Positions 1 to 7,197 of a DNA stretch of 47,979 bases are shown in pieces; position 1 is the stretch's first letter; every line of letters begins with the position of its first letter. Made by a program: the position numbers and the translations under genes. Source of the stretch: an uncultured Eubacteriales bacterium. GTDB taxonomy: Bacteria > Bacillota > Clostridia > Lachnospirales > Lachnospiraceae. The stretch covers positions 1 through 47,979 of the forward strand of contig OMWM01000014.1 of NCBI GenBank assembly GCA_900314775.1, in the 5' to 3' direction. The notes beneath the pieces were generated by a model. It was not told the DNA's origin. It searched no databases and saw only the letters and a program-made list of their open reading frames with translations.

Positions 1-95
1 CAGTCCATGCACGTCAACTGTTGAAACCGCCGTGTACCGAACGGTACGCACGGTGGTGTGAGAGGACGGCGGCTAATCACCGCCTCCTACTCGAT
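1..95 (+). mobile_element. Group II intron, 3' end (domains V and VI), partial
   Basis: The sequence folds as a group II intron terminus. Domain V lies at about 27-58: an eight-pair lower stem CCGCCGTG/CACGGTGG contains a CGC triad facing GTG with a G-U wobble. A two-base CG bulge follows on the 3' side, and an upper stem TACC/GGTA closes a GAAC loop. Domain VI follows at about 62-90 with stem GGCGG/CCGCC and a CTAC end, so the 3' splice point is near 95 (..CTACTCGAT). The CGC triad and CG bulge fit bacterial class C introns. The rest of the intron and any reverse transcriptase lie to the left of the window. Structure was judged by eye. Confidence 0.75.
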
Positions 96-319
96 TTATT
101 GTCTTTTTTATCCTTCTTATCGAAGGAATCACGAAAAAGTCTGGTGATCAGAGAGAAGGCATACAGCATGACCGGCACAACAGCCGTGCAGAAGATGGAA
201 GCCTTGAACAGATATTCCGTGTCAGGGCCGGACATCAGTGCAGATATGAGAGTCATGGCATACATGCCGATCAGAACGGCGACGCCGATGATCGCCAGTA
301 TTCTGCGAACTTTTTTCAT
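77..319 (-). CDS. Small two-helix membrane protein, 3' end inside intron sequence
   Basis: An 80-residue protein of unknown function. It has a basic start (MKKVRR), two hydrophobic helices (about residues 8-28 and 38-62) and a very lysine-rich tail, so it should sit in the cytoplasmic membrane. The ATG at 319 follows an AGGGGA ribosome site. The last five codons and the stop (77-95) lie inside the group II intron end on the opposite strand, so the original C-terminus was probably displaced by the insertion and SSRRR is intron-derived. No family was recognised. It reads away from the nucleoside genes that follow. Confidence 0.6.
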   Translation of the reverse strand: MKKVRRILAIIGVAVLIGMYAMTLISALMSGPDTEYLFKASIFCTAVVPVMLYAFSLITRLFRDSFDKKDKKDNKSSRRR

Positions 320-349
320 GGCATATCCCCTATGATATTATGCAGCCGG

Positions 350-407
350 TTGGCATTTTATGTTATGCCTTATTGTATAACAGCAGAAAAGCAGCCGTCA
401 AGGCTGC
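350..407 (+). promoter_or_regulatory. Possible promoter and leader hairpins before pdp
   Basis: TTGGCA at 350-355 with TATAAC at 376-381 is a weak promoter pair with a long 20-base spacer. Two small hairpins follow or overlap it: GGCAT/ATGCC (352-356 and 365-369) and GCAGCC/GGCTGC (391-396 and 402-407). The second lies about 30 bases before the pdp start. No known riboswitch was recognised. Confidence 0.3.
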
Positions 408-437
408 AGGCAGACATCGGGGAAAGGAAGGTAAGAC

Positions 438-1736
438 ATGCGTTTTGTTGATATCATTAATAAGAAGAAATACGGCGGACAGCTCAGCGAGGAAGAGATT
501 GCCGGCTGGATTGACGGGTATGTAAGCGGGGAAATCCCGGATTATCAGGTCAGCGCACTGCTTATGGCGATTCTTTTTCAGGGAATGACGCAGGAGGAGA
601 TTCTGCAGCTGACGATGAAGATGATGCACAGCGGCGACGTGGTGGATTTGAGCAGTATCGAAGGCATCAAAGTTGACAAGCATTCGACAGGCGGTGTCGG
701 CGATAAGACGACTCTGGTGCTCGGACCGCTGACGGCAGCCTGCGGTGTGAAGATGGCCAAGATGTCCGGCCGCGGCCTGGGCTTTACCGGCGGAACCATT
801 GACAAGCTGGAATCGATCCGCGGGTTCCGCACGGATCTGCCGCGCGATGCTTTTATACGGCAGGTAAATGAGATCGGTATTGCCGTGATCGGGCAGAGCG
901 GCAATCTGGTGCCGGCTGATAAGAAGCTGTATGCACTGCGCGATGTGACGGGAACCGTTGATTCCATCCCGTTAATTGCTTCCAGTATCATGTCGAAGAA
1001 GCTGGCGGCCGGCAGCGATGTGATAGTGCTCGATGTCAAATATGGCAGCGGTGCTTTCATGAAGACGCCGGAGGAGGCTGTGCAGCTGGCACAGACCATG
1101 ATTGATATCGGCACTGGTGCCGGGCGCAAGGTCCGCGCCGTGATCAGCAGTATGGAAGCACCGCTCGGCCGGGCGGTCGGCAATGCCCTCGAGGTCAGAG
1201 AAGCCGTGGAGACACTGGCCGGACGGGGACCTTCGGATCTGAAGGAACTTTGCATGACAGCCGGCGCACTGATTCTGCAGGAAGCCGGCATCTGCCGGGA
1301 TACCCAGGAAGCAAGGCAGATGCTTAAGGAAAAAACAGAAGACGGGTCAGCACTTGAGAAGCTGGCACAGATGGTACGTGCGCAGGGCGGCGACGATGAG
1401 ATGATTTATGATCCGGCACTGCTGCCGCAGGCACCGGCACAGACGGTCATCACAGCGGAGCAAAGCGGCTGGGTAACCGGCATCAGTGCGATGCAGATCG
1501 GCCGACTTGCCATGCAGCTGGGAGCAGGACGCGCGCGCAAAGACGATGTCATTTTGCCGGATGTCGGTATTGTACTGCAGGTTAAACCGGGAAGCCGCGT
1601 CAAAGCAGGCGATCCGCTTTGCATTGCCTATCATCGGGAAACACCGGATGTGCAGTGGCAGAAGGAATGCCGGGAGGCTTTTATGATCGGGCAGGAGGCT
1701 GTAAAAGAGCCGCAGCTGATTTACAGAATTATCTGA
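438..1736 (+). CDS. pdp: Pyrimidine-nucleoside phosphorylase
   Basis: This enzyme splits uridine, thymidine or deoxyuridine with phosphate into the base and (deoxy)ribose-1-phosphate, in cytoplasmic pyrimidine salvage. The 432-residue length is typical of the thymidine/pyrimidine phosphorylase family. The signature KHSTGGVGDKTTL is at residues 81-93, SGRGLGFTGGTIDKLES follows the first glycine loop, and the C-terminal domain starts near residue 345. An AAGGAAGG ribosome site precedes the ATG. The cytidine deaminase gene starts 16 bases after the stop, so the pair forms a salvage operon: the deaminase makes uridine, which this enzyme cleaves. Whether the enzyme prefers thymidine (deoA) or is broad (pdp) cannot be told from sequence alone. 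Confidence 0.95.
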   Translation: MRFVDIINKKKYGGQLSEEEIAGWIDGYVSGEIPDYQVSALLMAILFQGMTQEEILQLTMKMMHSGDVVDLSSIEGIKVDKHSTGGVGDKTTLVLGPLTAACGVKMAKMSGRGLGFTGGTIDKLESIRGFRTDLPRDAFIRQVNEIGIAVIGQSGNLVPADKKLYALRDVTGTVDSIPLIASSIMSKKLAAGSDVIVLDVKYGSGAFMKTPEEAVQLAQTMIDIGTGAGRKVRAVISSMEAPLGRAVGNALEVREAVETLAGRGPSDLKELCMTAGALILQEAGICRDTQEARQMLKEKTEDGSALEKLAQMVRAQGGDDEMIYDPALLPQAPAQTVITAEQSGWVTGISAMQIGRLAMQLGAGRARKDDVILPDVGIVLQVKPGSRVKAGDPLCIAYHRETPDVQWQKECREAFMIGQEAVKEPQLIYRII

Positions 1737-1752
1737 GGTGAATGGAGAGAAA

Positions 1753-2178
1753 ATGGAAGATCAACAGATTGCGATGCTTGCAGGGAAGGCACTGGAAGCC
1801 AGAAAATTATCGTATTGCCCGTATTCGGGATTTGCTGTCGGTGCGGCGCTCCTCTGCCGTGACGGCACCGTGTATACAGGCTGCAACATAGAAAACAGCG
1901 CGTTTTCCGCAACGGTATGCGCGGAACGAACGGCAATTTTCAAGGCGGTCAGCGAAGGCCGCAGAGATTTTGCGGCACTGGCGGTAGCCGGCGGAAAACG
2001 GGACGAGGAAAGCCCGACGGATTACTGCATGCCTTGCGGCGTCTGCCGGCAGGTGATGGCGGAATTCTGCAGCCCGGCGGAGTTTACGGTCATTTCTGTA
2101 AAGAGCACAGGGGATTACAGGAGTTACAAGCTGGGCGAGCTGCTGCCGGGCGCATTCGGCGCCGCATCCATGAAATAA
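1753..2178 (+). CDS. cdd: Cytidine deaminase
   Basis: Zinc enzyme that deaminates cytidine and deoxycytidine to uridine and deoxyuridine. The zinc and proton-shuttle motifs are CAERTAI (Cys, Glu) and PCGVCRQV (two Cys), as in the small tetrameric cytidine deaminases. The substrate-binding NIENSAFS motif is also present. I chose ATG 1753 because GGAGAG lies just before it. A GTG at 1738 would add five residues but has no separate ribosome site and almost touches the pdp stop. At 141 residues it is of usual length. It is cotranscribed with pdp. Confidence 0.95.
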   Translation: MEDQQIAMLAGKALEARKLSYCPYSGFAVGAALLCRDGTVYTGCNIENSAFSATVCAERTAIFKAVSEGRRDFAALAVAGGKRDEESPTDYCMPCGVCRQVMAEFCSPAEFTVISVKSTGDYRSYKLGELLPGAFGAASMK

Positions 2179-2182
2179 ACGG

Positions 2183-2212
2183 TGCATCAGGCAGACGCGG
2201 GTATGGTATAAT
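2183..2212 (+). promoter_or_regulatory. Promoter with extended -10 before the aldolase gene
   Basis: A TGG-TATAAT extended -10 (TATAAT at 2207-2212) with a weak -35 TGCATC at 2183-2188. The transcript would begin near 2219. Its leader holds a small hairpin GGCATG/CATGCC (2239-2244 and 2250-2255) just before the GGAAGGGG ribosome site. Confidence 0.6.
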
Positions 2213-2270
2213 GAACACGTAGAAATTATCAGGCAACAGGCATGCAGGACATGCCGGGAAGGGGTATTAT

Positions 2271-2924
2271 ATGCGTTTTTTCCTTGATACGGCTGATGTC
2301 GATGAAATCCGCAAGGCCAATGATATGGGCGTTATCTGCGGCGTGACGACGAATCCGTCACTGATTGCAAGATCCGGCAGGGATTTTGCCGATGTTATCA
2401 AAGAAATCACATCTATTGTAGACGGCCCGATCAGCGGTGAAGTCAAAGCAACTACAACAGATGCAGAAGGGATGATTGCAGAAGGCCGTGAGATTGCGGC
2501 GATTCATCCGAATATGATTGTCAAGATTCCGATGACCGTCGAAGGCCTGAAGGCAATCAAGGTGCTCTCCGCAGAGGGAATCAAGACGAACTGCACATTG
2601 ATTTTCTCCGCCAATCAGGCACTGCTTGCAGCAAGAGCAGGCGCGGCTTACGTATCCCCGTTTATCGGACGGCTGGATGATATCAATGAAAACGGCATCG
2701 ACCTGATCGAGAAGATTGCTGCCATATTCGATATCGCCGATATCAAGACCGAGATTATTGCGGCCAGCATCCGCAATCCTACTCATGTCGAGCGTGCTGC
2801 ACTGGCAGGCGCTGATATCGCGACGGTGCCGTATAAGGTGCTCGTGCAGATGACAAAGCATCCGCTCACCGATAAAGGCATCGAGGGATTCCAGAGAGAT
2901 TATCTGGCGACATTCGGTAAATAA
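2271..2924 (+). CDS. Transaldolase-like / fructose-6-phosphate aldolase family protein
   Basis: At 217 residues this belongs to the small transaldolase family (FSA/TalC type) that forms a Schiff base through a lysine. [10 protein letters not shown] opens the TIM barrel, GVTTNPSLI is the family signature, and K85 in IVKIPMT is the expected Schiff-base lysine. The likely role is three-carbon transfer between fructose-6-phosphate and erythrose-4-phosphate in the non-oxidative pentose pathway, or aldol cleavage of fructose-6-phosphate. Sequence alone does not separate the two activities. It has its own promoter and terminator. Two transketolase subunit genes at 11427-13192 would supply its partner reactions. 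Confidence 0.9.
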   Translation: MRFFLDTADVDEIRKANDMGVICGVTTNPSLIARSGRDFADVIKEITSIVDGPISGEVKATTTDAEGMIAEGREIAAIHPNMIVKIPMTVEGLKAIKVLSAEGIKTNCTLIFSANQALLAARAGAAYVSPFIGRLDDINENGIDLIEKIAAIFDIADIKTEIIAASIRNPTHVERAALAGADIATVPYKVLVQMTKHPLTDKGIEGFQRDYLATFGK

Positions 2925-2934
2925 TCAGTATTGC

Positions 2935-2970
2935 AAAGGCTGCCCGTGCAGGGCAGCCTTTTTCTGTTTT
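2935..2970 (+). terminator. Intrinsic terminator after the aldolase gene
   Basis: Stem AAAGGCTGCCC/GGGCAGCCTTT (2935-2945 and 2951-2961) with loop GTGCA, running into a T-rich tract. Confidence 0.9.
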
Positions 2971-2989
2971 ACGGGCAAGGATTGGGGTG

Positions 2990-3034
2990 TTGACAAATAT
3001 ATCTAATTAGATTATAATACATCTAGTTAGAGAT
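2990..3034 (+). promoter_or_regulatory. Consensus promoter with two MarR-like operator sites
   Basis: TTGACA (2990-2995) and TATAAT (3013-3018) are separated by 17 bases, a full sigma-A consensus. A perfect 12-base palindrome ATCTAATTAGAT fills the spacer at 3001-3012. A close copy, ATCTAGTTAGAGAT, begins exactly 20 bases later at 3021. Two sites two helical turns apart over and just after the promoter suggest that the MarR protein encoded next represses its own operon. The binding itself is inferred. Confidence 0.75.
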
Positions 3035-3053
3035 AACAGGAGGTGATAAACCA

Positions 3054-3464
3054 GTGATAGAAGATAATTATATTCTGATCAGGATGCATAGGATTATCGG
3101 CCGGATTGACCGGCAGACGGCGCATATCGCGGCGAAATACGATCTGACGCTCAGCCAGTTCGGTGTCCTGGAAGCGCTGTATCACGCCGGTGATCTGACG
3201 GTCGGTGAAGTCAAGGAGAAGATCCTCTCATCGGACGGGACCATCCCGGTCGTGGTGAAAAATCTGGAAAAACGGGGACTCCTGTTTCGAAAGCAGGACC
3301 CGGCCGACAAACGCAAAAGCATTCTGTCGCTGACGGAGCAGGGGCGGGACTTGATCGCTGAGGCATATCCGGAAAATGAGCAGATGATCCGTAAGCAGAT
3401 GTCCGCCTGGACGCCGGAAGAGAAGAAGCAGCTGACAGCGCTCCTCAAAAAGTTTGCAGTGTAG
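3054..3464 (+). CDS. MarR family transcriptional regulator
   Basis: A 136-residue winged-helix regulator. Helices for dimerisation lie at both ends. The DNA-binding core runs from about residue 30 to 105 (LTLSQFGVLEAL, LTVGEVKEKILSSDGTIPVVVKNLEKRGLL), and the wing carries the typical DPADKRKSILSLTEQG. Translation starts at GTG 3054, seven bases after AGGAGGTGA. It lies behind a strong promoter containing two palindromic sites and is followed six bases later by a methyltransferase-like ORF. It probably senses a small ligand and controls itself and its neighbour. The ligand is unknown. Confidence 0.92.
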   Translation: MIEDNYILIRMHRIIGRIDRQTAHIAAKYDLTLSQFGVLEALYHAGDLTVGEVKEKILSSDGTIPVVVKNLEKRGLLFRKQDPADKRKSILSLTEQGRDLIAEAYPENEQMIRKQMSAWTPEEKKQLTALLKKFAV

Positions 3465-3494
3465 GAGAAAATGACAGCCGAAAGGAGGCAGAGC

Positions 3495-4118
3495 ATGCTC
3501 GATTTTGCAGAAATTTTCAGGCGGGAAGACGGGTATCCGAAGACGCTTCTGGATATCGGCTGCGGCCCCTGCCCGGAAGGCAGGCAGATTCTGGAAAGAG
3601 GGATTTCCCTGACAGGCATCGATCAGGACGGGGAGACGATACGCATCGTGAAGAAAAGGCTCCCGCAGGGCCGGTTTATCACAGGCGATGCCGCCTTATG
3701 GCTGCCTGGACACAGGCAAAGATATGACGCGGTTCTGCTTCGCAGGCCGGATGTCATTTTCCGGTCGGCCAACTGGCATCAGATTTTCCGGCAGCTGCCG
3801 TCAATTCTTAGCGAAAACGGCATGGCGGCCGTGACAGCGCCCGGCGAAAGCGAAGCCCGTCTTTGCGAAAGGTGGCTGCGGGAAACAGCGGATACCGTAA
3901 CACGGTGCAAGACGGGTATGGCAGAGGAGGAATATCTTATTATGGCAGAAAATTTCAGACAAAATGACACAGAAGAGAATCTGCAGAGCAGCCTGATAAG
4001 GCGTCTTGCCTGGGAGGATGATCAGCCGCACATGGTCTGCGATCTGCGAACCGGCCGCTGCACCATGGCGGATGACCAGACGGAATGCAGGACTTCTTCA
4101 GACGATAAGCAGCAATAA
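3495..4118 (+). CDS. SAM-dependent methyltransferase-like protein
   Basis: About 207 residues. The N-terminal half has the class I methyltransferase glycine loop LLDIGCGPCPEG, an acidic strand end TGIDQD and a plausible motif GDAALW, so it probably binds S-adenosylmethionine. The substrate is unknown. I chose ATG 3495, which has AGGAGG seven bases upstream. ATG 3471, only six bases after the marR stop, would add eight residues. It is very likely cotranscribed with marR. The C-terminal end (SSDDKQQ) is encoded by the first copy of a 24-base tandem repeat, so the tail may be variable. Confidence 0.7.
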   Translation: MLDFAEIFRREDGYPKTLLDIGCGPCPEGRQILERGISLTGIDQDGETIRIVKKRLPQGRFITGDAALWLPGHRQRYDAVLLRRPDVIFRSANWHQIFRQLPSILSENGMAAVTAPGESEARLCERWLRETADTVTRCKTGMAEEEYLIMAENFRQNDTEENLQSSLIRRLAWEDDQPHMVCDLRTGRCTMADDQTECRTSSDDKQQ

Positions 4119-4171
4119 CATGCAGACGATAAACAGCAATAACATGCAGAGGATATACAGCTGTAACAGAT
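4100..4171 (+). repeat. 24-base short tandem repeat across a stop codon
   Basis: Two near-identical copies (4100-4123 and 4124-4147, one mismatch) of a unit starting AGACGATAA and ending AATAACATGC, followed by a decayed third copy (4148-4171). The first copy encodes the last residues and the TAA stop of the methyltransferase-like gene. Copy number could vary by slippage. Confidence 0.8.
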
Positions 4172-4209
4172 GAAACGCAGCAATTAAGTGAAAGAAAGGC
4201 TTATAATCA

Positions 4210-5088
4210 ATGAAAAAAGATACACAGGAAAAGAACACAAAGCTTGAAGTGATGGTTTTTACGGATCCGTACTGCTCATGGTGCTGGGCGACGGAGCCTA
4301 TGATTCTGACAATGATGGAAAAATACCGTGATCAGCTGCATTTCCGCTATGTATTCGGCGGCCTGATCAAGGACTTTGATGATTTTTATGATGCGCAGAA
4401 TGATATCCGGGACGCCGCGGCGACGAAGCCGCACTGGAAGATGGTATCGGAGCGGACCGGACAGCCGATCGACGAGAATCTCTGGGAAGATATCGCGCCG
4501 ATCCGCCATTTTTCTACATGGCCGGCCAATATCGCGGCAAAAGCAGCCTTCCTGCAGTCCGAAGAAGTCGGGTTCCGTCTCCTGAGACGGCTTCGCCGCG
4601 CGGCGCTCACCGAGCGGAAGATCATTTCCGATAAGGCAGTATACGAGGCGCTTGCCAGAGAAACCGACGGCTTGGATTTTGAGCGTTTCCAGGCGGATAT
4701 CGAAAGCGGAAAAGCGGGAGAGGCATTCCTCGACGATCAGGAAATCTGCATGCAGTGGCAGACGTTCGGCTTTCCGACCATGCTTTTCTACAAAGCCGGT
4801 GCGGACGTGCATCACCTGACGCCGGAAAATGCGGTTTATGTCGGCGGCCACAGACCGATGGAAACCTACGAACGGGTTATCCGTGCGCTCTGCCCTGACA
4901 TTGAAGAATTTCCGGTGCGCGGCGAGGAAGATGTGCTCGGCGTGTACGGCCCGATGACCGAACGGGAGCTCGGGCAGATGCACAGCCGCTCCAAAGAAGA
5001 AGAACTGGAAGTTCTGCGTGCGCTTGAAAAGGACGGCGCGGTCAGCCGGACTGAGAGGACAAGAGGCAATATCTGGACTGCGGCCTGA
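4210..5088 (+). CDS. DsbA/FrnE-like thioredoxin-fold protein (SpxH-like)
   Basis: A 292-residue thioredoxin-fold protein. The CxxC motif is C22-S-W-C25 within FTDPYCSWCWATEP, as in the FrnE/YjbH group, and the long helical insert and later GFPTMLF (the cis-proline loop) fit that fold. There is no signal peptide, so it acts in the cytoplasm. Bacillus YjbH/SpxH delivers the redox regulator Spx to ClpXP. That role here is inference, and a general disulfide oxidoreductase is also possible. The ribosome site is weak (GAAAGG). It converges on the glycosylase gene with a 15-base gap. Confidence 0.8.
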   Translation: MKKDTQEKNTKLEVMVFTDPYCSWCWATEPMILTMMEKYRDQLHFRYVFGGLIKDFDDFYDAQNDIRDAAATKPHWKMVSERTGQPIDENLWEDIAPIRHFSTWPANIAAKAAFLQSEEVGFRLLRRLRRAALTERKIISDKAVYEALARETDGLDFERFQADIESGKAGEAFLDDQEICMQWQTFGFPTMLFYKAGADVHHLTPENAVYVGGHRPMETYERVIRALCPDIEEFPVRGEEDVLGVYGPMTERELGQMHSRSKEEELEVLRALEKDGAVSRTERTRGNIWTAA

Positions 5089-5103
5089 TATCCCGGAAGG
5101 GCG

Positions 5104-5913
5104 TCAGCGCCTGATCCGGCCTTCCTCATATCGTGCATAATAAAACAGATACTGCTGCATGATCCCGGCGTTTTCGCCCCACTGCGGGAAAGGATTTCTT
5201 CCGCCGAAATGCGTGTCGATGACCTTGCGGATCCAGGTGTCGACGGGCGCCATCGCCGTGCGTCCGTAAGCAAAGAGGCCGACGCAGCCGGCGACCTTGC
5301 GCCCAACTCCATAAAAGGAGAGAAGCGCCTGCATCAGTTCGTCATCGCCGGCATCGCGGAGCGCCTGCAGATCAGTCTGCCCGGAGGCAACCTGCCGGGC
5401 AGCCGCCTTCACATAAGGAAGCCGGTAGCCGAGACTGCACTGCGCAAGAAGATCCGCCTGCCTGTCAAGCGTTTCGGCGGACGGGAACGTGAAAACGGTT
5501 TCATAAGCGGTTGTGATGCTTTCACCGCAGAGACGGCAGATGCTGTCAATGCAGTGCATGATCGACGGAATCGTTTTCCGCTGCGAGATAATAAAGGAAA
5601 CCAGCGTTTCCCAGGGATCCTGCCGCAGGATGCGGATGCCGGCTCCGGCCGCCGCGGCACGTTCCATATAATCGCCGCAGCCTATGCTGCTGCGCCGCAC
5701 CGCCTCGTAGGAGCGGTGCATATCAAAATATTCCTCCCAGAAGTCATTCCATTCACTGACCTGAAACTGCATTTTTCCGGCCGGCCGTATGTAGAGAATG
5801 TGCCGGCCGCTGATAAAACGGTACATGCCGCCCGGCAGCTGCCGGATGCGGAAACACTGTCCGCTCTGCGCGATTTTCTCCAGGTCAAAATCATCTCTGA
5901 TCGTAATTTCCAT
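5104..5913 (-). CDS. ogg: 8-oxoguanine DNA glycosylase/AP lyase
   Basis: Base-excision repair enzyme that removes 8-oxoguanine and nicks the abasic site. About 269 residues. The N-terminal OGG domain carries SGQCFRIRQ. The helix-hairpin-helix GVGRKVAGCVGLFAYG holds the catalytic lysine (GVGRK), and PVDTWI provides the catalytic aspartate. I start at ATG 5913, preceded by GAAAGGGA. The in-frame ATG at 5973 would add 20 residues with no family match and a poorer ribosome site. It reads away from cysK, whose promoter lies just upstream. Confidence 0.88.
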   Translation of the reverse strand: MEITIRDDFDLEKIAQSGQCFRIRQLPGGMYRFISGRHILYIRPAGKMQFQVSEWNDFWEEYFDMHRSYEAVRRSSIGCGDYMERAAAAGAGIRILRQDPWETLVSFIISQRKTIPSIMHCIDSICRLCGESITTAYETVFTFPSAETLDRQADLLAQCSLGYRLPYVKAAARQVASGQTDLQALRDAGDDELMQALLSFYGVGRKVAGCVGLFAYGRTAMAPVDTWIRKVIDTHFGGRNPFPQWGENAGIMQQYLFYYARYEEGRIRR

Positions 5914-5981
5914 AGTTATTTCCCTTTCTTCGCCTATTGTAAATGATTTCGCGGAAAATGTCATTTTTTGCAAAAAAACTG

Positions 5982-6044
5982 TTGACAGAACGTGGCAAAG
6001 AGGCTATAGTAATACTAAACATATAAATCATATATAAATAGTAT
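5982..6044 (+). promoter_or_regulatory. cysK promoter with flanking inverted repeat
   Basis: TTGACA (5982-5987) and TATAGT (6005-6010) with a 17-base spacer. Immediately downstream an AT-rich segment is bounded by ATACTA (6012-6017) and TAGTAT (6039-6044), a perfect 6-base inverted repeat over the presumed transcript start. This is a likely operator. An Rrf2-type (CymR-like) cysteine regulator would be a natural candidate, which is inference. Confidence 0.75.
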
Positions 6045-6065
6045 GAAATAGGGAGGAACAATACT

Positions 6066-6998
6066 ATGACAGCTATACATCAGAGTGCACTGGAGTTAAT
6101 CGGCAATACACCGCTTCTTGAGCTTACAAAGATAGAGAAAGAACTTGGTCTGGCAGGCAGAGTCGTTGCCAAGCTGGAGTATTTCAATCCGGCAGGCAGC
6201 GTAAAGGACAGAATCGGCAAGGCGATGATTGAGGATGCAGAGCAGAAGGGTCTCCTGAAACCTGGCTATACCATCATCGAGCCGACTTCCGGCAATACCG
6301 GTATCGGTCTTGCTTCCGCCGCAGCGATCAAGGGCTACAGAATCATTCTTACCATGCCGGAGACGATGAGCGTGGAGAGAAGAAATATTCTCAAGGCATA
6401 CGGTGCGGAACTTGTCCTGACAGATGGCGCAAAGGGCATGAAGGGCGCAATTGCGAAGGCAGATGAACTGGCAAAGACAATTCCGAACAGTTTCATCCCT
6501 GGTCAGTTTAATAATCCGGCCAACCCGGCGGCACACCGTGCAACAACCGGTCCGGAAATCTGGAGAGATACGGACGGACAGGTCGCTTATTTCGTTGCCG
6601 GTGTCGGCACAGGCGGCACTCTGACCGGTGTCGGCGAATATCTGAAATCACAGAATCCGGATGTCAAGGTAGTAGCCGTTGAGCCGGCATCTTCCCCTGT
6701 CCTTTCCCAGGGACATGGCGGACCGCATAAGATTCAGGGTATCGGCGCAGGCTTCGTTCCGGAGACGCTGAACACGAAGATTTATGATGAGATCATTCCG
6801 GTAGAGAATGACGATGCTTTCAAGTACGGCAAGCTGATTGCCAGAGAAGAAGGCATTCTGGTCGGCATTTCATCGGGCGCGGCAATCAGTGCGGCCGTTG
6901 AGCTTGCAAAGCGCCCTGAGAACAAGGATAAGATTATCGTAGCGCTCCTTCCTGATACAGGTGACCGTTACTATTCAACGGCATTATTCCAGGATTAA
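6066..6998 (+). CDS. cysK: Cysteine synthase (O-acetylserine sulfhydrylase)
   Basis: PLP enzyme that makes cysteine from O-acetylserine and sulfide. The PLP lysine is K47 in [11 protein letters not shown]. The substrate loop [10 protein letters not shown] and the phosphate-binding [14 protein letters not shown] are complete, and the C-terminal [15 protein letters not shown] matches the family. At 310 residues it is of normal length. GGGAGG precedes the ATG. It is monocistronic: its own promoter upstream and a hairpin downstream. Confidence 0.96.
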   Translation: MTAIHQSALELIGNTPLLELTKIEKELGLAGRVVAKLEYFNPAGSVKDRIGKAMIEDAEQKGLLKPGYTIIEPTSGNTGIGLASAAAIKGYRIILTMPETMSVERRNILKAYGAELVLTDGAKGMKGAIAKADELAKTIPNSFIPGQFNNPANPAAHRATTGPEIWRDTDGQVAYFVAGVGTGGTLTGVGEYLKSQNPDVKVVAVEPASSPVLSQGHGGPHKIQGIGAGFVPETLNTKIYDEIIPVENDDAFKYGKLIAREEGILVGISSGAAISAAVELAKRPENKDKIIVALLPDTGDRYYSTALFQD

Positions 6999-7024
6999 TC
7001 ATACCTACCCCAATAGGCTGAACG

Positions 7025-7066
7025 AGGCCCCTTCTGTTAAGGGATTTGCAGAAGGGGCCTTCAGTC
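7025..7066 (+). terminator. Terminator-like hairpin after cysK
   Basis: Perfect 12-base stem AGGCCCCTTCTG/CAGAAGGGGCCT (7025-7036 and 7049-7060) with a 12-base loop. The tract after it is only moderately T-rich. Confidence 0.75.
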
Positions 7067-7090
7067 TGTCTATGGAATTTTAGGGCGCAG

Positions 7091-7175
7091 GGCGGCGAAA
7101 TTCCGCCGCCGCAAACAAATGGGATTTCACAGCGTATGCCGGCGGTATTTTGCCGCCTTAAACAAATGCAATTTC
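7091..7175. repeat. Two copies of a hairpin-plus-AAACAAATG element
   Basis: Unit 1 (7091-7128) has GGCGGC/GCCGCC arms, then AAACAAATG and ATTTC. Unit 2 (7141-7175) has GGCGG/CCGCC arms, then AAACAAATG and ATTTC at the same offsets. It lies between the convergent cysK and phosphopantetheinyl transferase genes. Loop sequences differ while stems and tails are kept, which suggests a structured short repeat. Not matched to a named family. Confidence 0.55.
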
Positions 7176-7197
7176 GCCGCCTCAGCCATGATAAATT

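Noticed and set aside
5209..5946. 245-codon plus-strand ORF opposite the glycosylase gene
   Set aside because: It is a shadow of the OGG frame. The glycosylase motifs on the minus strand are complete.
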